This document shows, piece by piece, positions 22,681-30,717 of a DNA stretch of 64,000 bases (its first letter is position 1; each line of letters opens with the position of its first letter). A model generated the notes under the pieces. That model searched no databases. It saw only the letters and a list, made by a program, of their open reading frames with translations, and was not told the origin of the DNA. Source of the stretch: a virus. A program made the translations under genes and the position numbers. The DNA lies in IMG/VR virus record IMGVR_UViG_3300015371_000009, positions 1 through 64,000 of that record; one strand, 5' to 3'.

Positions 22681-23634
22681 TTATGCAGCACGTTCGTCGG
22701 ATTCGTCTTTGATGGCTCGCAAAACACGGAAACTTTTTTCCGGCACGACATATTGCTTTCTGGTTTGCAGCTTGTAGGTGAGCCGCCAGCCTTGAACGAT
22801 TGCCGCCTCGGAATCCTGCAGCCGAAATTTCACTTCGGTTTCGATGGCATCGCGGCGCTTCTCAAGTTCGGCGAGTTGTTCTTTCAGCTGCTCGCGTTCG
22901 GCCAACAGAACAGGCAAATTGTTGTCGGTGCGAAGATCGGCGACCTTGCCGGGCTGCTCGCGCGGATAGATGATCGGCAACAGCGCCGCGTCGCGATCGA
23001 AGTCGAGCTTGGGCGCGCGGCCGGCGGCGATGTCCGACCAGAATTGTTCGACGGTGTCCTGGATGCGCCGCTCGGCCGCCGGGTGCCGCGGCACGACGTA
23101 GGTGTAGAGCTTGAACTGATAGCCATCGCACACCAGCGCGGCGATCAGCCCCAGCTCCACCTTCATCAGCATCATTTCCGTGAGCGCCTGCAGCGTCACC
23201 CAAGTCGGCGGCGTGTCCTCGGTCCAGCTCCGTCGAAACACATGCGGCGCGGTGGTTTTGGTTTGCAGGACGCCTTTTTTGCCGGCCGGGTCGATGACGT
23301 GGAAATCCGGCGTGCAGCCCAGCCGCAGCTTCGGCGCGCGGGCGTAGAGGTGCGCCTTGTTGATTTTCCAGCCTGGGTGCTCCTCCAGGAATGCTTGCGC
23401 GACTGCGTTCTCCAGCAGCCGGCCGCGGCGCATCGCGATCGTGTCCTCGACCTCCGGCATGGCGACGCCGGTATGTTTGGCGAACAGGCCCATCGCGGTT
23501 TCGTACGGGTGCAGGCCGAACAGCGCCGCGACCACTGACGCGGTGATGTCGCCTTCGCGCAGCGCCAACCATTGCTCACGCGTGACGATGCGATGCTTCT
23601 GGATTTGCAGACGGCGTGGCCGCGGCAATTTCAT
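22681..23634 (-). CDS. YqaJ-type viral recombinase / exonuclease
   Basis: A 317-residue protein starting at MKLPRPRRLQIQ. The N-terminal two-thirds match the YqaJ/lambda-exonuclease fold: W...LREGDITASVVAALFG, GRLLENAVAQAF, TPDFHV and LQTKT supply the Glu, Asp and Glu/Lys metal-binding core. A coiled coil (EREQLKEQLAELEKRRDAIE) follows. It resects duplex DNA for the RecT partner. First gene of the leftward recombination block. Confidence 0.85.
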   Translation of the reverse strand: MKLPRPRRLQIQKHRIVTREQWLALREGDITASVVAALFGLHPYETAMGLFAKHTGVAMPEVEDTIAMRRGRLLENAVAQAFLEEHPGWKINKAHLYARAPKLRLGCTPDFHVIDPAGKKGVLQTKTTAPHVFRRSWTEDTPPTWVTLQALTEMMLMKVELGLIAALVCDGYQFKLYTYVVPRHPAAERRIQDTVEQFWSDIAAGRAPKLDFDRDAALLPIIYPREQPGKVADLRTDNNLPVLLAEREQLKEQLAELEKRRDAIETEVKFRLQDSEAAIVQGWRLTYKLQTRKQYVVPEKSFRVLRAIKDESDERAA

Positions 23635-24093
23635 CGCAGGCTCCAGACATTTTCGTCGGAAGCTCGGCAGACCACCGTCTAGAGAACGGGTTCCAATGTC
23701 GATAGGGAGCAAAATCGGGGAGCAGGAACGCCGCACGCAGAACAAGAAGGTCGCCTAGCTCGTGTCGCGGATCATGGGCAACCTATTGCAGATGACAACA
23801 TGAAACTTGATGCAGATAATTTGCTAATGAAATGCAGATGAAAGTTCAGATACGCCGATGGCATCGGCATAATTGACATTGCAGGGTTCGAATTTTTGAT
23901 CCTTTGGATTACAAAACTAACTCTTGTGAAAATGCACATCTGCGTTTCAAATTTCGCAATGCGGCTTCGCTTGCCTAAGCCGGTCAGCGGTCGCAAGGTA
24001 AAGCTCTAAGCTGACTTTTTGCTATCGATTCAACGCCGCGCCGGGGTTCGCCCCTGCGTGCGCGGCATCCTATTACCGTCAGGGAGCACATGC
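23635..24093. promoter_or_regulatory. AT-richer divergent region with iteron-like repeats
   Basis: 459 bp separate the leftward exonuclease gene from the rightward gene at 24094. No gene is supported. Three GCAGAT copies and one CAGAT lie in the direct orientation within about 23785-23860. A TTGACATTGCAG stretch near 23875 could be a + strand -35. The lower GC, repeats and divergent position suit an origin or major promoter. Neither is proven. Confidence 0.45.
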
Positions 24094-24483
24094 ATGGCGC
24101 GTGCCACGGGGTCAAACCAGTTCGACGCTGAGCAGATCAGCCGGTTCCTTGATGCCATCGATCGCGAAGATGACACGCTGTTGACGCTGGCCAGCGACCA
24201 CATGGCCAAGTGCAAGGGCCCGCGGGCGCGGATTCGCGACACCATGAAAGCGGCCAAAGAGGCCGGCCTGAACATGGCGAGCTTTCGCACCGTGGTCGCC
24301 CAGCACCGCAGCGAGCGCAAGATCGAGGAAAAAATCGCCAAGCTCGAGGAGGACGATCACGCCGATTTCCTTCAGATGAAAGAGGCGCTCGGCGAATTCC
24401 TCGACACACCGTTGGGCCAGGCGGCGGTCGATCGCCATCCGGCGGCGCGCAGCGAAGACCTCGACAACTTGAGCAGCGGCTAA
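24094..24483 (+). CDS. GapR/DUF2312-like DNA-binding protein
   Basis: A 129-residue protein. The central helical region, AGLNMASFRTVVAQHRSERK, is followed by MKEALGEFLDTPLGQAAVDR. This arrangement is typical of GapR/DUF2312-type alphaproteobacterial nucleoid proteins in phages. GapR family members bind AT-rich or overtwisted DNA. It is first in the rightward operon. The family match is by eye. Confidence 0.6.
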   Translation: MARATGSNQFDAEQISRFLDAIDREDDTLLTLASDHMAKCKGPRARIRDTMKAAKEAGLNMASFRTVVAQHRSERKIEEKIAKLEEDDHADFLQMKEALGEFLDTPLGQAAVDRHPAARSEDLDNLSSG

Positions 24484-24487
24484 GCTG

Positions 24488-24910
24488 ATGATCCCCGACG
24501 AGCGCCGACCGACGTGTCCGAGTTGCGGGCAGCTGCTGACCGCCTACCGGCTTGGCGTGCGCTTGGGCCCGCTGCGGGCGCGGCTGTTCGATTGCATCAA
24601 GCGCGCCGGGCCTGACGGTATCGCCGCCGCGGATTTGTTCGAGCTGATTTTCGCCAGCCGCAACGTCGGTCGCCAAGCGCTCAAGGCCCACGTGTGGGCG
24701 ATCAACATGCTGTTGCAGGACACCGACTGGAAGATCGGCAGCAACCGCGGCCGCGCGTACTGCCGCTACTGGATTGAACGCCGCACCATGAAAAGGGGAC
24801 ACCATGGACCAGACCACGCCCACGCGCGACCTCGACAAGGCCAGAAAATTTCGCGAACTCGCCGAAGCGCGAGTATCGGCGACGATATGGCGAATTCGGC
24901 AAATCGGTAA
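24488..24910 (+). CDS. Zn/winged-helix DNA-binding protein
   Basis: A 140-residue protein. CPSCGQLL at the N-terminus and a response-regulator-like winged helix (about residues 25-98, RARLFDCIKRAGPDGIAAAD, ALKAHVWAINMLLQ, GRAYCRYWIE). A related architecture is seen at 41481-42167. The last 40 codons overlap the next gene and are probably not conserved. Confidence 0.6.
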   Translation: MIPDERRPTCPSCGQLLTAYRLGVRLGPLRARLFDCIKRAGPDGIAAADLFELIFASRNVGRQALKAHVWAINMLLQDTDWKIGSNRGRAYCRYWIERRTMKRGHHGPDHAHARPRQGQKISRTRRSASIGDDMANSANR

Positions 24911-25070
24911 GCTCGCCCGCCGTACCAGCTACGCCTTCAATCAAGAGCAGCTCGAGGCGATTTTCAAAGCGCTGCGCGACGAAGTCGACGCCGCCGAAAA
25001 AGCCTTCGCGCCGCCGCCGCCCAAGGAAAAGTTCGGCCGCCAGCACACGTTGTTCAAGCTGGAGGACTGA
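24804..25070 (+). CDS. Hypothetical helical protein, 88 aa
   Basis: It starts at MDQTTPTRDLDKARKFRELA behind AAAGGGGA, inside the end of the previous gene. It is helical with a Pro-rich stretch (FAPPPPKEKFG). The function is unknown. Confidence 0.6.
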   Translation: MDQTTPTRDLDKARKFRELAEARVSATIWRIRQIGKLARRTSYAFNQEQLEAIFKALRDEVDAAEKAFAPPPPKEKFGRQHTLFKLED

Positions 25071-25073
25071 GCC

Positions 25074-25292
25074 ATGGCCGCGGAAGCGCTCGACCGCATG
25101 CTGGTGCGGCGCTGGGTGACGTTTGCGATGACGCTGCGCTGCGACCATTGCGGCATCGCCATGTTCGAAGACGAAGCGCCGGCCCGCAAGGCCGCCGAGT
25201 CATTGATCCGCGACGGCCAGACCGATCCGTTGATCATGCGGGAATATCACATGCTGTGCGTCGAGTGCGAAGACGATGAGGCGATCGTATGA
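25074..25292 (+). CDS. Small zinc-binding protein, 72 aa
   Basis: CDHCGIAM and CVECEDD form a possible zinc site across a helical centre. It overlaps the next start. The function is unknown. Confidence 0.6.
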   Translation: MAAEALDRMLVRRWVTFAMTLRCDHCGIAMFEDEAPARKAAESLIRDGQTDPLIMREYHMLCVECEDDEAIV

Positions 25293-25453
25293 GCGAGCTG
25301 GCCAAGGCGATCAAAAAGATTCGCGCCGACCTGGTCTGGCGCGGACCGACCGGCCGTCAGGCCGGCGTGATCGTGCTCGATCGCGCCATGGCGGAGGTGG
25401 TGCTGGAAGCGCTGGAGAAAAAGCAAAAGCAACCGGAGCCGGTCAAAGCATGA
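25289..25453 (+). CDS. Small protein, 54 aa
   Basis: It starts MSELAKAIKKIRADLVWRG with a basic C-terminal tail. ATGA coupling at both ends links it to the methyltransferase gene. The function is unknown. Confidence 0.5.
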   Translation: MSELAKAIKKIRADLVWRGPTGRQAGVIVLDRAMAEVVLEALEKKQKQPEPVKA

Positions 25454-26475
25454 ATGCGGCCACGCTGTTTTCCGGAATCGGTGCGCCAGAGGTTGCCATG
25501 CCGCATTGGCGCTGGCTGTGGCATGCCGAAGTCGAGCAATTTCCGAACGCGGTGCTGTGCTTGCGGCATCCGCAATCGATCAACCTCGGAGATGTCAACG
25601 CCCATGACTTCACGCAAAGGGCCGAAGCCGTCGGACGGCCAGACATCATTGTTTTCGGAAGCCCCTGCCAGTCATTCAGCATCGCCGGAGAACGTCTTGG
25701 CCTGGATGATCCGCGCGGTAACTTGGCGCTCATCGCCCTGGGAATTGTTGACCGACTTAAACCCGCTTGGTTCGCCTTTGAGAATGTGCCCGGACTCCTG
25801 TCATCAGGAGATGGACGGGACTTTGGTGCCTTTGTCCGGACGGTGGATGAACTCGGGTATTCTGGCGCATGGGCAAGCCTGGACGCGCAATGGACCGGAG
25901 TGGCGCAGCGGCGCGAGCGTCTGTTTTTTGTCGGACACCTTGGAGACTGGCGACGTGTCGCCGCGGTACTTTTTGAGCCGGAAAGCTTGTGCGGGCATCA
26001 TCCGCCGCGCCGCCAGCCGGGGCAAGGAGCTGCCGCGGCAATTGCAGGCGGCGCTGCAGGCGGGAGCGAATGCGACGGCGTGACCGCCGACGTGGCCGAC
26101 CCGATCAGCGCCAACGAAGCCAAGACCTACACCCACGAAGGCACCAACAATTTCCGCATGCACAATTTGGTGTTCGGCGGCAACAACACCGTCGGGCCGA
26201 TTGACGTGGCGACGGCTTGTCGCGCCAAGGGCGGCAGCGGCCATTTCGATTTCGAAAGCGAGAGCTTTGTCGCCACGGTCGGCACCGGCATGGTGCGGCG
26301 GCTGACGCCGCGCGAGTGCGAGCGGCTGCAGGGCTTCCCCGACGATTACACGCTGGTGAATTATCGCGGCCGGCCGGTTTCCGACGGCCCGCGCTACAAG
26401 GCGCTGGGCAATTCGATGGCGGTGCCGGTGGTGCGCTGGATACTCAGCCGGATCGAAGCGGTGGAGCAATTATGA
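25450..26475 (+). CDS. DNA cytosine-5 methyltransferase
   Basis: A 341-residue protein starting MNAATLFSGIGAPEVA (motif I). Motif IV GSPCQSFS (Cys73) is the catalytic loop, motif VI is AFENVPG, motif VIII VAQRRERLFFVG, and GNSMAVPVV is motif X. The target-recognition region (about 190-275) is Gly/Ala-rich. It methylates cytosine in a short motif that cannot be read from sequence, and it may protect the phage from host restriction. No partner endonuclease is seen, so it is an orphan enzyme. Confidence 0.9.
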   Translation: MNAATLFSGIGAPEVAMPHWRWLWHAEVEQFPNAVLCLRHPQSINLGDVNAHDFTQRAEAVGRPDIIVFGSPCQSFSIAGERLGLDDPRGNLALIALGIVDRLKPAWFAFENVPGLLSSGDGRDFGAFVRTVDELGYSGAWASLDAQWTGVAQRRERLFFVGHLGDWRRVAAVLFEPESLCGHHPPRRQPGQGAAAAIAGGAAGGSECDGVTADVADPISANEAKTYTHEGTNNFRMHNLVFGGNNTVGPIDVATACRAKGGSGHFDFESESFVATVGTGMVRRLTPRECERLQGFPDDYTLVNYRGRPVSDGPRYKALGNSMAVPVVRWILSRIEAVEQL

Positions 26476-26492
26476 AACGCTCTGCCGCAGCA

Positions 26493-26738
26493 TCAGCTCC
26501 CGGTGTGCGCCGCGCGGCGCAGCACCTCATCGATCATTTCCTCGGTCGCCATGTCGGCGTCGGATATGTCGATGCCAAGCTCGCGGGCGAAGATGTGAAA
26601 GGCTTCCTCCGCCGCGGCTTGCCGATCGGAGCCCCAGTCATCGCCGCCGTCGCGCTCGCGATTGCCGGGCGGAAAGATCGGCTGGGGGCGCGCCGCCTCG
26701 GCGAGCGCGTGCAGCTTTTTGCGCTGTTCGTCGGTCAT
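26493..26738 (-). CDS. Hypothetical acidic protein, 81 aa
   Basis: A leftward gene convergent to the methyltransferase. It is an acidic helical protein (AEEAFHIFARELGIDISDAD). It follows 26742-27131 by three bases. The function is unknown. Confidence 0.6.
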   Translation of the reverse strand: MTDEQRKKLHALAEAARPQPIFPPGNRERDGGDDWGSDRQAAAEEAFHIFARELGIDISDADMATEEMIDEVLRRAAHTGS

Positions 26739-26741
26739 GGT

Positions 26742-27131
26742 TCAGCTCCCGGCGCGCGCCGCGCGGTCGACAACGGCCTCGGTGTTGTAGGGATATTTCT
26801 TGATGAACGCGGGAATGTCGTGCTCGGCCTCGCCGGCAAGCCTGATGATGCCCTTGAGGTCCTTGGCCTCGGTGCAAGCAACCTCGCAGAATTCGGCATC
26901 GTAGACGCCGATCATGTACGGCTCATCGAGCCGCTCGCCCAGCTCGACGCCGTCAAGAACGGTGATCCAAACACAATAGCCGTTGATGACGCGCTCCCAG
27001 GCAAGGCAGCCGCCGCCGGTGTGGCGCACTTCAAAGCCGGCGCGCGTCATGCGCTTGCCGACCGTGCTGCGGTAGGCCGCGGCCTCGGTCCGCTCCAGCC
27101 AATTGAAAAACCGATCGGTGTCGCTTGTCAT
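26742..27131 (-). CDS. Hypothetical protein, 129 aa
   Basis: Mixed alpha/beta with GGGCLAWERVINGYCVWITV and VYDAEFCEVAC. It resembles short stress- or phage-associated proteins but no family can be named. It is the middle of a three-gene leftward operon. Confidence 0.6.
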   Translation of the reverse strand: MTSDTDRFFNWLERTEAAAYRSTVGKRMTRAGFEVRHTGGGCLAWERVINGYCVWITVLDGVELGERLDEPYMIGVYDAEFCEVACTEAKDLKGIIRLAGEAEHDIPAFIKKYPYNTEAVVDRAARAGS

Positions 27132-27134
27132 GAT

Positions 27135-27578
27135 TCAGCGCTCCACGATGTCCCAGCGCCGGCAGAAGTCCCGCAGCCACGCGTGCTGCGCCTCGGTCAG
27201 GCTTTCGTCGAACAGATGTTCGTCGGCGGAGCCCAAGTTGAGGCCCTGCGATTCGTTCCATTGCTGATATTCGTCGATCAGCGAATCCAGCGCCTTATCG
27301 TCGGCGTAGCCGGCCGACATGGCGAAATCAAAAAGCTCGCGCTCCAGTTTTTCCAGGTCATCGCTGATCCATTCGTCGCGGCCGATCATCAGATACCACT
27401 GGCCGCGGGCGCGGGCGTTGTTCGGCCAATCCGGCCGCACCTCTTCGATGTAGAGCGCGCCGAGATAGAGCAAGCCGCTGGCCGGCGATTTGTCCTCTTC
27501 CCATCGTGCATCATCGAGCGCTTTGCCCAGGTCGGCGCATGGCCGGCGGGTTGCCTGAAACTGTTCGAACGTCATCAT
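27135..27578 (-). CDS. Hypothetical protein, 147 aa
   Basis: It starts MMTFEQFQATRRPC (two adjacent ATGs). Contents include YLMIGRDEWISDDLEKLERE and an acidic C-terminal half. First gene after a well-formed promoter. The function is unknown. Confidence 0.65.
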   Translation of the reverse strand: MMTFEQFQATRRPCADLGKALDDARWEEDKSPASGLLYLGALYIEEVRPDWPNNARARGQWYLMIGRDEWISDDLEKLERELFDFAMSAGYADDKALDSLIDEYQQWNESQGLNLGSADEHLFDESLTEAQHAWLRDFCRRWDIVER

Positions 27579-27598
27579 CGATTTCTCCTCTCCGCTCT

Positions 27599-27626
27599 AT
27601 ATAGGTCATTCTGGCCGCTGCGTCAA
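27599..27626 (-). promoter_or_regulatory. Leftward promoter with embedded operator
   Basis: On the minus strand, TTGACG, a 16-bp spacer, then CTATAT (27604-27599). Operator GGTCATTCTGGCC lies at 27604-27616. It drives the three-gene operon 26493-27578. Confidence 0.75.
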
Positions 27627-27660
27627 GCTGCCGAAATCGCCGGTATTTCAGGGGGTTGCC

Positions 27661-28176
27661 ATGTATGACGGGCCGACCCCGATCGTGGTCACTCTGACCT
27701 ATGCGCAAATCAGCATGGCCGCGCACGTGGCGGTGATGCGCTTGACCAGCAACATGAAAGCCGGCCGCAAGCCGCGCAACGGCGCCAGCCGGATATGGGA
27801 CATGGACGTCAACGGCGCCTGCGGCGAGCTGGCGACGGCGCTCTGGCTCAATCTGTTCTGGTGCGGCGCGCTGAACAATTTCGAGGCGCGCGATGTCGGT
27901 GGCCTGATCGACGTGCGGGCCGGCTCGAAAGCCGACTACCGGCTGATCCTGCACGACGATGATCCGGATGACGTGCCGTTCGTCAACGCCTGGGTCGAGC
28001 TGCCGATCGTCAAGCTGGCCGGCTGGGCGTTTGCGCATGAAGGCAAGCGTCGCGAGTTCTGGCAGGACCCGCTGGGTTTTCGGCCGGCGTATTTCATGCC
28101 GAACAAGTTGCTCCACCCAATGGCAGAGCTGCGCCAGTGGGTGGAGCGCGTGGGGGTGATGGAGGTCAGCACATGA
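27661..28176 (+). CDS. Putative PD-(D/E)XK-like nuclease
   Basis: A 171-residue protein. DVNGACGELATALWLNLF and GLIDVRAGSKADYRLIL followed by a late D...W pattern suggest a restriction-endonuclease-like fold, seen in many phage proteins. The assignment is tentative. It begins the second rightward block, just after the divergent promoter region. Confidence 0.45.
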   Translation: MYDGPTPIVVTLTYAQISMAAHVAVMRLTSNMKAGRKPRNGASRIWDMDVNGACGELATALWLNLFWCGALNNFEARDVGGLIDVRAGSKADYRLILHDDDPDDVPFVNAWVELPIVKLAGWAFAHEGKRREFWQDPLGFRPAYFMPNKLLHPMAELRQWVERVGVMEVST

Positions 28177-29687
28177 GCGGCTTTCTTGCCTCGATCGTGC
28201 AGCGTTGGCACCGCCTGCTATTGATATTCCGTCGCCGGCCGCTGCCGGCGCCGCCACCGCCGGCCGTGGTTGAGGCGCCACCGCCGCCGCCACTGCCACC
28301 GGCAACGCCGTTGCCGCCGGCCGACGCGGATTTGCGGGATGATGACCAGGTGGTGCTGCGCTACGACGATGTGCCGCAAAAAGTGCGGCGCAAGCCGGAT
28401 GTCTGGTTGCCGGGCCGTGCGCCGAAAAAGCGTGAGCGCAAACCGCGCGATCCCAATGTGCCGGCAGCGCCGCCACGCCCGCGCCGGGCCAAACAACAAG
28501 TTGCCACGGCTGGCGCCGGTGCGGTGTGGGATATGAGCCGGGCTGGCGTCGAGGAGGCCGGCACGTTCTATTTCCGCGGCGCGCTGCTCAACGATCTGCC
28601 GCGGTATTTCCGGTCGTTGCGCCGGCTGCGCGGCGCCGATCCGAATTCTTATCATCTGTGCTCGACCATCGGCATGAGCCTGATGCCGGTGCGGATGATC
28701 GGTTTCATCGGCGAGCTGCCGGTATGGTGGCATGATGCCAGCAAGCGACCGAATTTCGGCGCGGCGTCGTTTGCCGATCACGACCTGGATGAGGGCAACA
28801 CGCTGCGGCTGACCTACTTCCAGCACGTGGCGATTCCGTCGGCGGACGTCGAGCCGACCAGCGGTCAGGTCTATCGCGTCACATGCTACTTCGACGATTT
28901 CAATACAGAGCAACATCCGACCAGGCGGCGCGCGCCGAAATGGCTGCGCAAGCACGGCGTTTGCCTTTGCTATTACGTCAGCGTTGACGTTGCCAGCAAG
29001 GTCAGGGTGCTGAGGCAGCTGCAGCTGCGCTATCAGCATGTCAGCTATCGCAGCGGCCAGCATTCGCCCAGCAACCGGCCCAGCAGCTCGAACGGCAGCC
29101 GCACCCGCAAAATGCGGTTCACCCACTCGATTCCGATGAAGCTATGGGACTATCCGGAATTCATGCGTGACTGGTATCGCGAGCGGTTTGACGATCGCAA
29201 CGACCCGCGCACCAAGGACGATGAGCAGATGGCGCGGCACTTCGCGCGCACATTCATTTGCATCACCAGCTTTGCCAACGCCAACGACACCGGTGTGCGC
29301 GTGGCCATCACCGCCCGCGATGGCCTGTGCGCCAGCTTTGCCTTGGACATGAAACGGTCGGCGTATTTTTTCAAGGACCGCGACGTGGTGCTGACCGCGC
29401 AAGGCAAGCGGGCACGGGTGTTTCACGTGGTGCGGCCGCACATCCGGCATCTGCAGGATGGCCGCGAGCTGCCGCTGAAAATGCACTTCCGGGGTTTGCG
29501 CAAATTCCCGTGGGGCGAATACCAAGTGCACATCACCGTGCCTGGTTTGCATCACTCGCCGCTGATCGAGCTGATGCCGGAGCTGTACGACTACAAGACC
29601 GCGCTCGGCCTCGGCCACGATGAGAAAGACCTGATGACCACCAAGGCCGCCGCCAAGGAAATCCGCGAATATCTGGAGCAGTCGTAG
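28173..29687 (+). CDS. Hypothetical protein, 504 aa
   Basis: The start MSGFLASIVQRWHR overlaps the upstream stop. A hydrophobic/basic N-terminus and a proline-rich linker (LPAPPPPAVVEAPPPPPLPP) lead to a large, well-folded C-terminal part with many aromatics. I do not recognise the family. A PPP-rich N-terminus suggests a modular, possibly virion- or replication-associated protein. Confidence 0.6.
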   Translation: MSGFLASIVQRWHRLLLIFRRRPLPAPPPPAVVEAPPPPPLPPATPLPPADADLRDDDQVVLRYDDVPQKVRRKPDVWLPGRAPKKRERKPRDPNVPAAPPRPRRAKQQVATAGAGAVWDMSRAGVEEAGTFYFRGALLNDLPRYFRSLRRLRGADPNSYHLCSTIGMSLMPVRMIGFIGELPVWWHDASKRPNFGAASFADHDLDEGNTLRLTYFQHVAIPSADVEPTSGQVYRVTCYFDDFNTEQHPTRRRAPKWLRKHGVCLCYYVSVDVASKVRVLRQLQLRYQHVSYRSGQHSPSNRPSSSNGSRTRKMRFTHSIPMKLWDYPEFMRDWYRERFDDRNDPRTKDDEQMARHFARTFICITSFANANDTGVRVAITARDGLCASFALDMKRSAYFFKDRDVVLTAQGKRARVFHVVRPHIRHLQDGRELPLKMHFRGLRKFPWGEYQVHITVPGLHHSPLIELMPELYDYKTALGLGHDEKDLMTTKAAAKEIREYLEQS

Positions 29688-29696
29688 GTTAGGCTG

Positions 29697-30143
29697 ATGG
29701 CAAAAAACAATATTGCAGACCGAATGTTGGATTGGGTTGAACCAGCTTCAAACCTGATCTGGAAGCAATTGAAGATTAAAAATATCGAGGCGCTGTGCAG
29801 TCAGTGTGATCGGGAGTTTGACGAAAACGATCTGGCGGCAGCAAGTGTGGTTGCAACGTCGCGCGCCAATTTCAGTGTTGTGGCGGATAAGATCAGCTCT
29901 CGGCGATCCTTCGCTGTGGGGAAGGAGATTGAGACTAGCATTGCGAAGATTCAGAAAAAGCTTGCACGAGAGATTGGAAACGACAAAGCAGAGCGCACGA
30001 TGGCCGCTGCGATCGGTTTTGTGAACTGCAGGATGCTGGTCAACATCATTGTCATGCGTTCGGTCACGAAAGAAATCGAACGAATTATCGAGGAGGAGGA
30101 CGAAAAGGATCGCCGTAAGAAGATCGGGGCTAGGCAACCATGA
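29697..30143 (+). CDS. Hypothetical helical protein, 148 aa
   Basis: It has a visibly lower GC content than its neighbours (AAT- and GAA-rich codons), suggesting separate origin. An all-helical protein with one CSQC and a strongly acidic, then basic C-terminus (IEEEDEKDRRKKIG). It overlaps the RuvC-like gene start. Confidence 0.6.
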   Translation: MAKNNIADRMLDWVEPASNLIWKQLKIKNIEALCSQCDREFDENDLAAASVVATSRANFSVVADKISSRRSFAVGKEIETSIAKIQKKLAREIGNDKAERTMAAAIGFVNCRMLVNIIVMRSVTKEIERIIEEEDEKDRRKKIGARQP

Positions 30144-30706
30144 CCGACATTCTGGCCCTCGACATTGCGACGGTGACCGGCTGGGCCCGCGGCCGCGTCG
30201 GCGAGGAGCCGCGTTGCGGTTCGATTCGATTCTCGACCAAGGGTGCGTCACAGCTGGCGATCTGCGGCCGCGCACTCGACTGGATGATTCAGACGCTGAA
30301 GCCGCCGCTGCCCGACGTGGTGGCGATCGAGGGCTTGCTGCCGCCGCACACCATCAAGAAGCAATCGAATGTCGATCATGACTTGCTGGCGCAGTTGCAC
30401 GGAATTGTGCTCGGCGTCTGCTTCATGCGCGGCATCTACAAAGTGAATCGGCACGCGCTGCCCAGCATCCGCGCGCACTTCATTAACGGTCCGTGCGCCA
30501 AGGGTCAGGCCAAGCGCATGGTGATCGAGCGGTGTCGTTGGCTCGGCTGGCTGGAGGCAGCCGACGATGACGCTGCCGATGCGTTGGCCGTCTGGAGTTA
30601 TCAGGCGGCGCTGATCGACCCCGAACAGACGATCCGGATTTCCCCATTATTCCGCAAAAATTTTTTGACGAAAAAGCTTGGATTGGCTGCAGACACAAAG
30701 GCTTAG
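30140..30706 (+). CDS. RuvC-like Holliday junction resolvase
   Basis: A 188-residue protein of the RNase H fold. Asp8 in ILALDIATVTGWARG, Glu64 in VAIEGLL and the ADDDAADALAVW motif (Asp142-144, 147) supply the catalytic acidic residues of RuvC-type resolvases. The phage would use it to resolve recombination intermediates or branched DNA before packaging. Confidence 0.8.
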   Translation: MTDILALDIATVTGWARGRVGEEPRCGSIRFSTKGASQLAICGRALDWMIQTLKPPLPDVVAIEGLLPPHTIKKQSNVDHDLLAQLHGIVLGVCFMRGIYKVNRHALPSIRAHFINGPCAKGQAKRMVIERCRWLGWLEAADDDAADALAVWSYQAALIDPEQTIRISPLFRKNFLTKKLGLAADTKA

Positions 30707-30717
30707 GAAGGTGACCC

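Noticed and set aside
26217-27668. A 483-aa + strand ORF downstream of the methyltransferase
   Set aside because: Overlaps the end of the methyltransferase and three leftward genes with promoter. Composition is typical antisense shadow.
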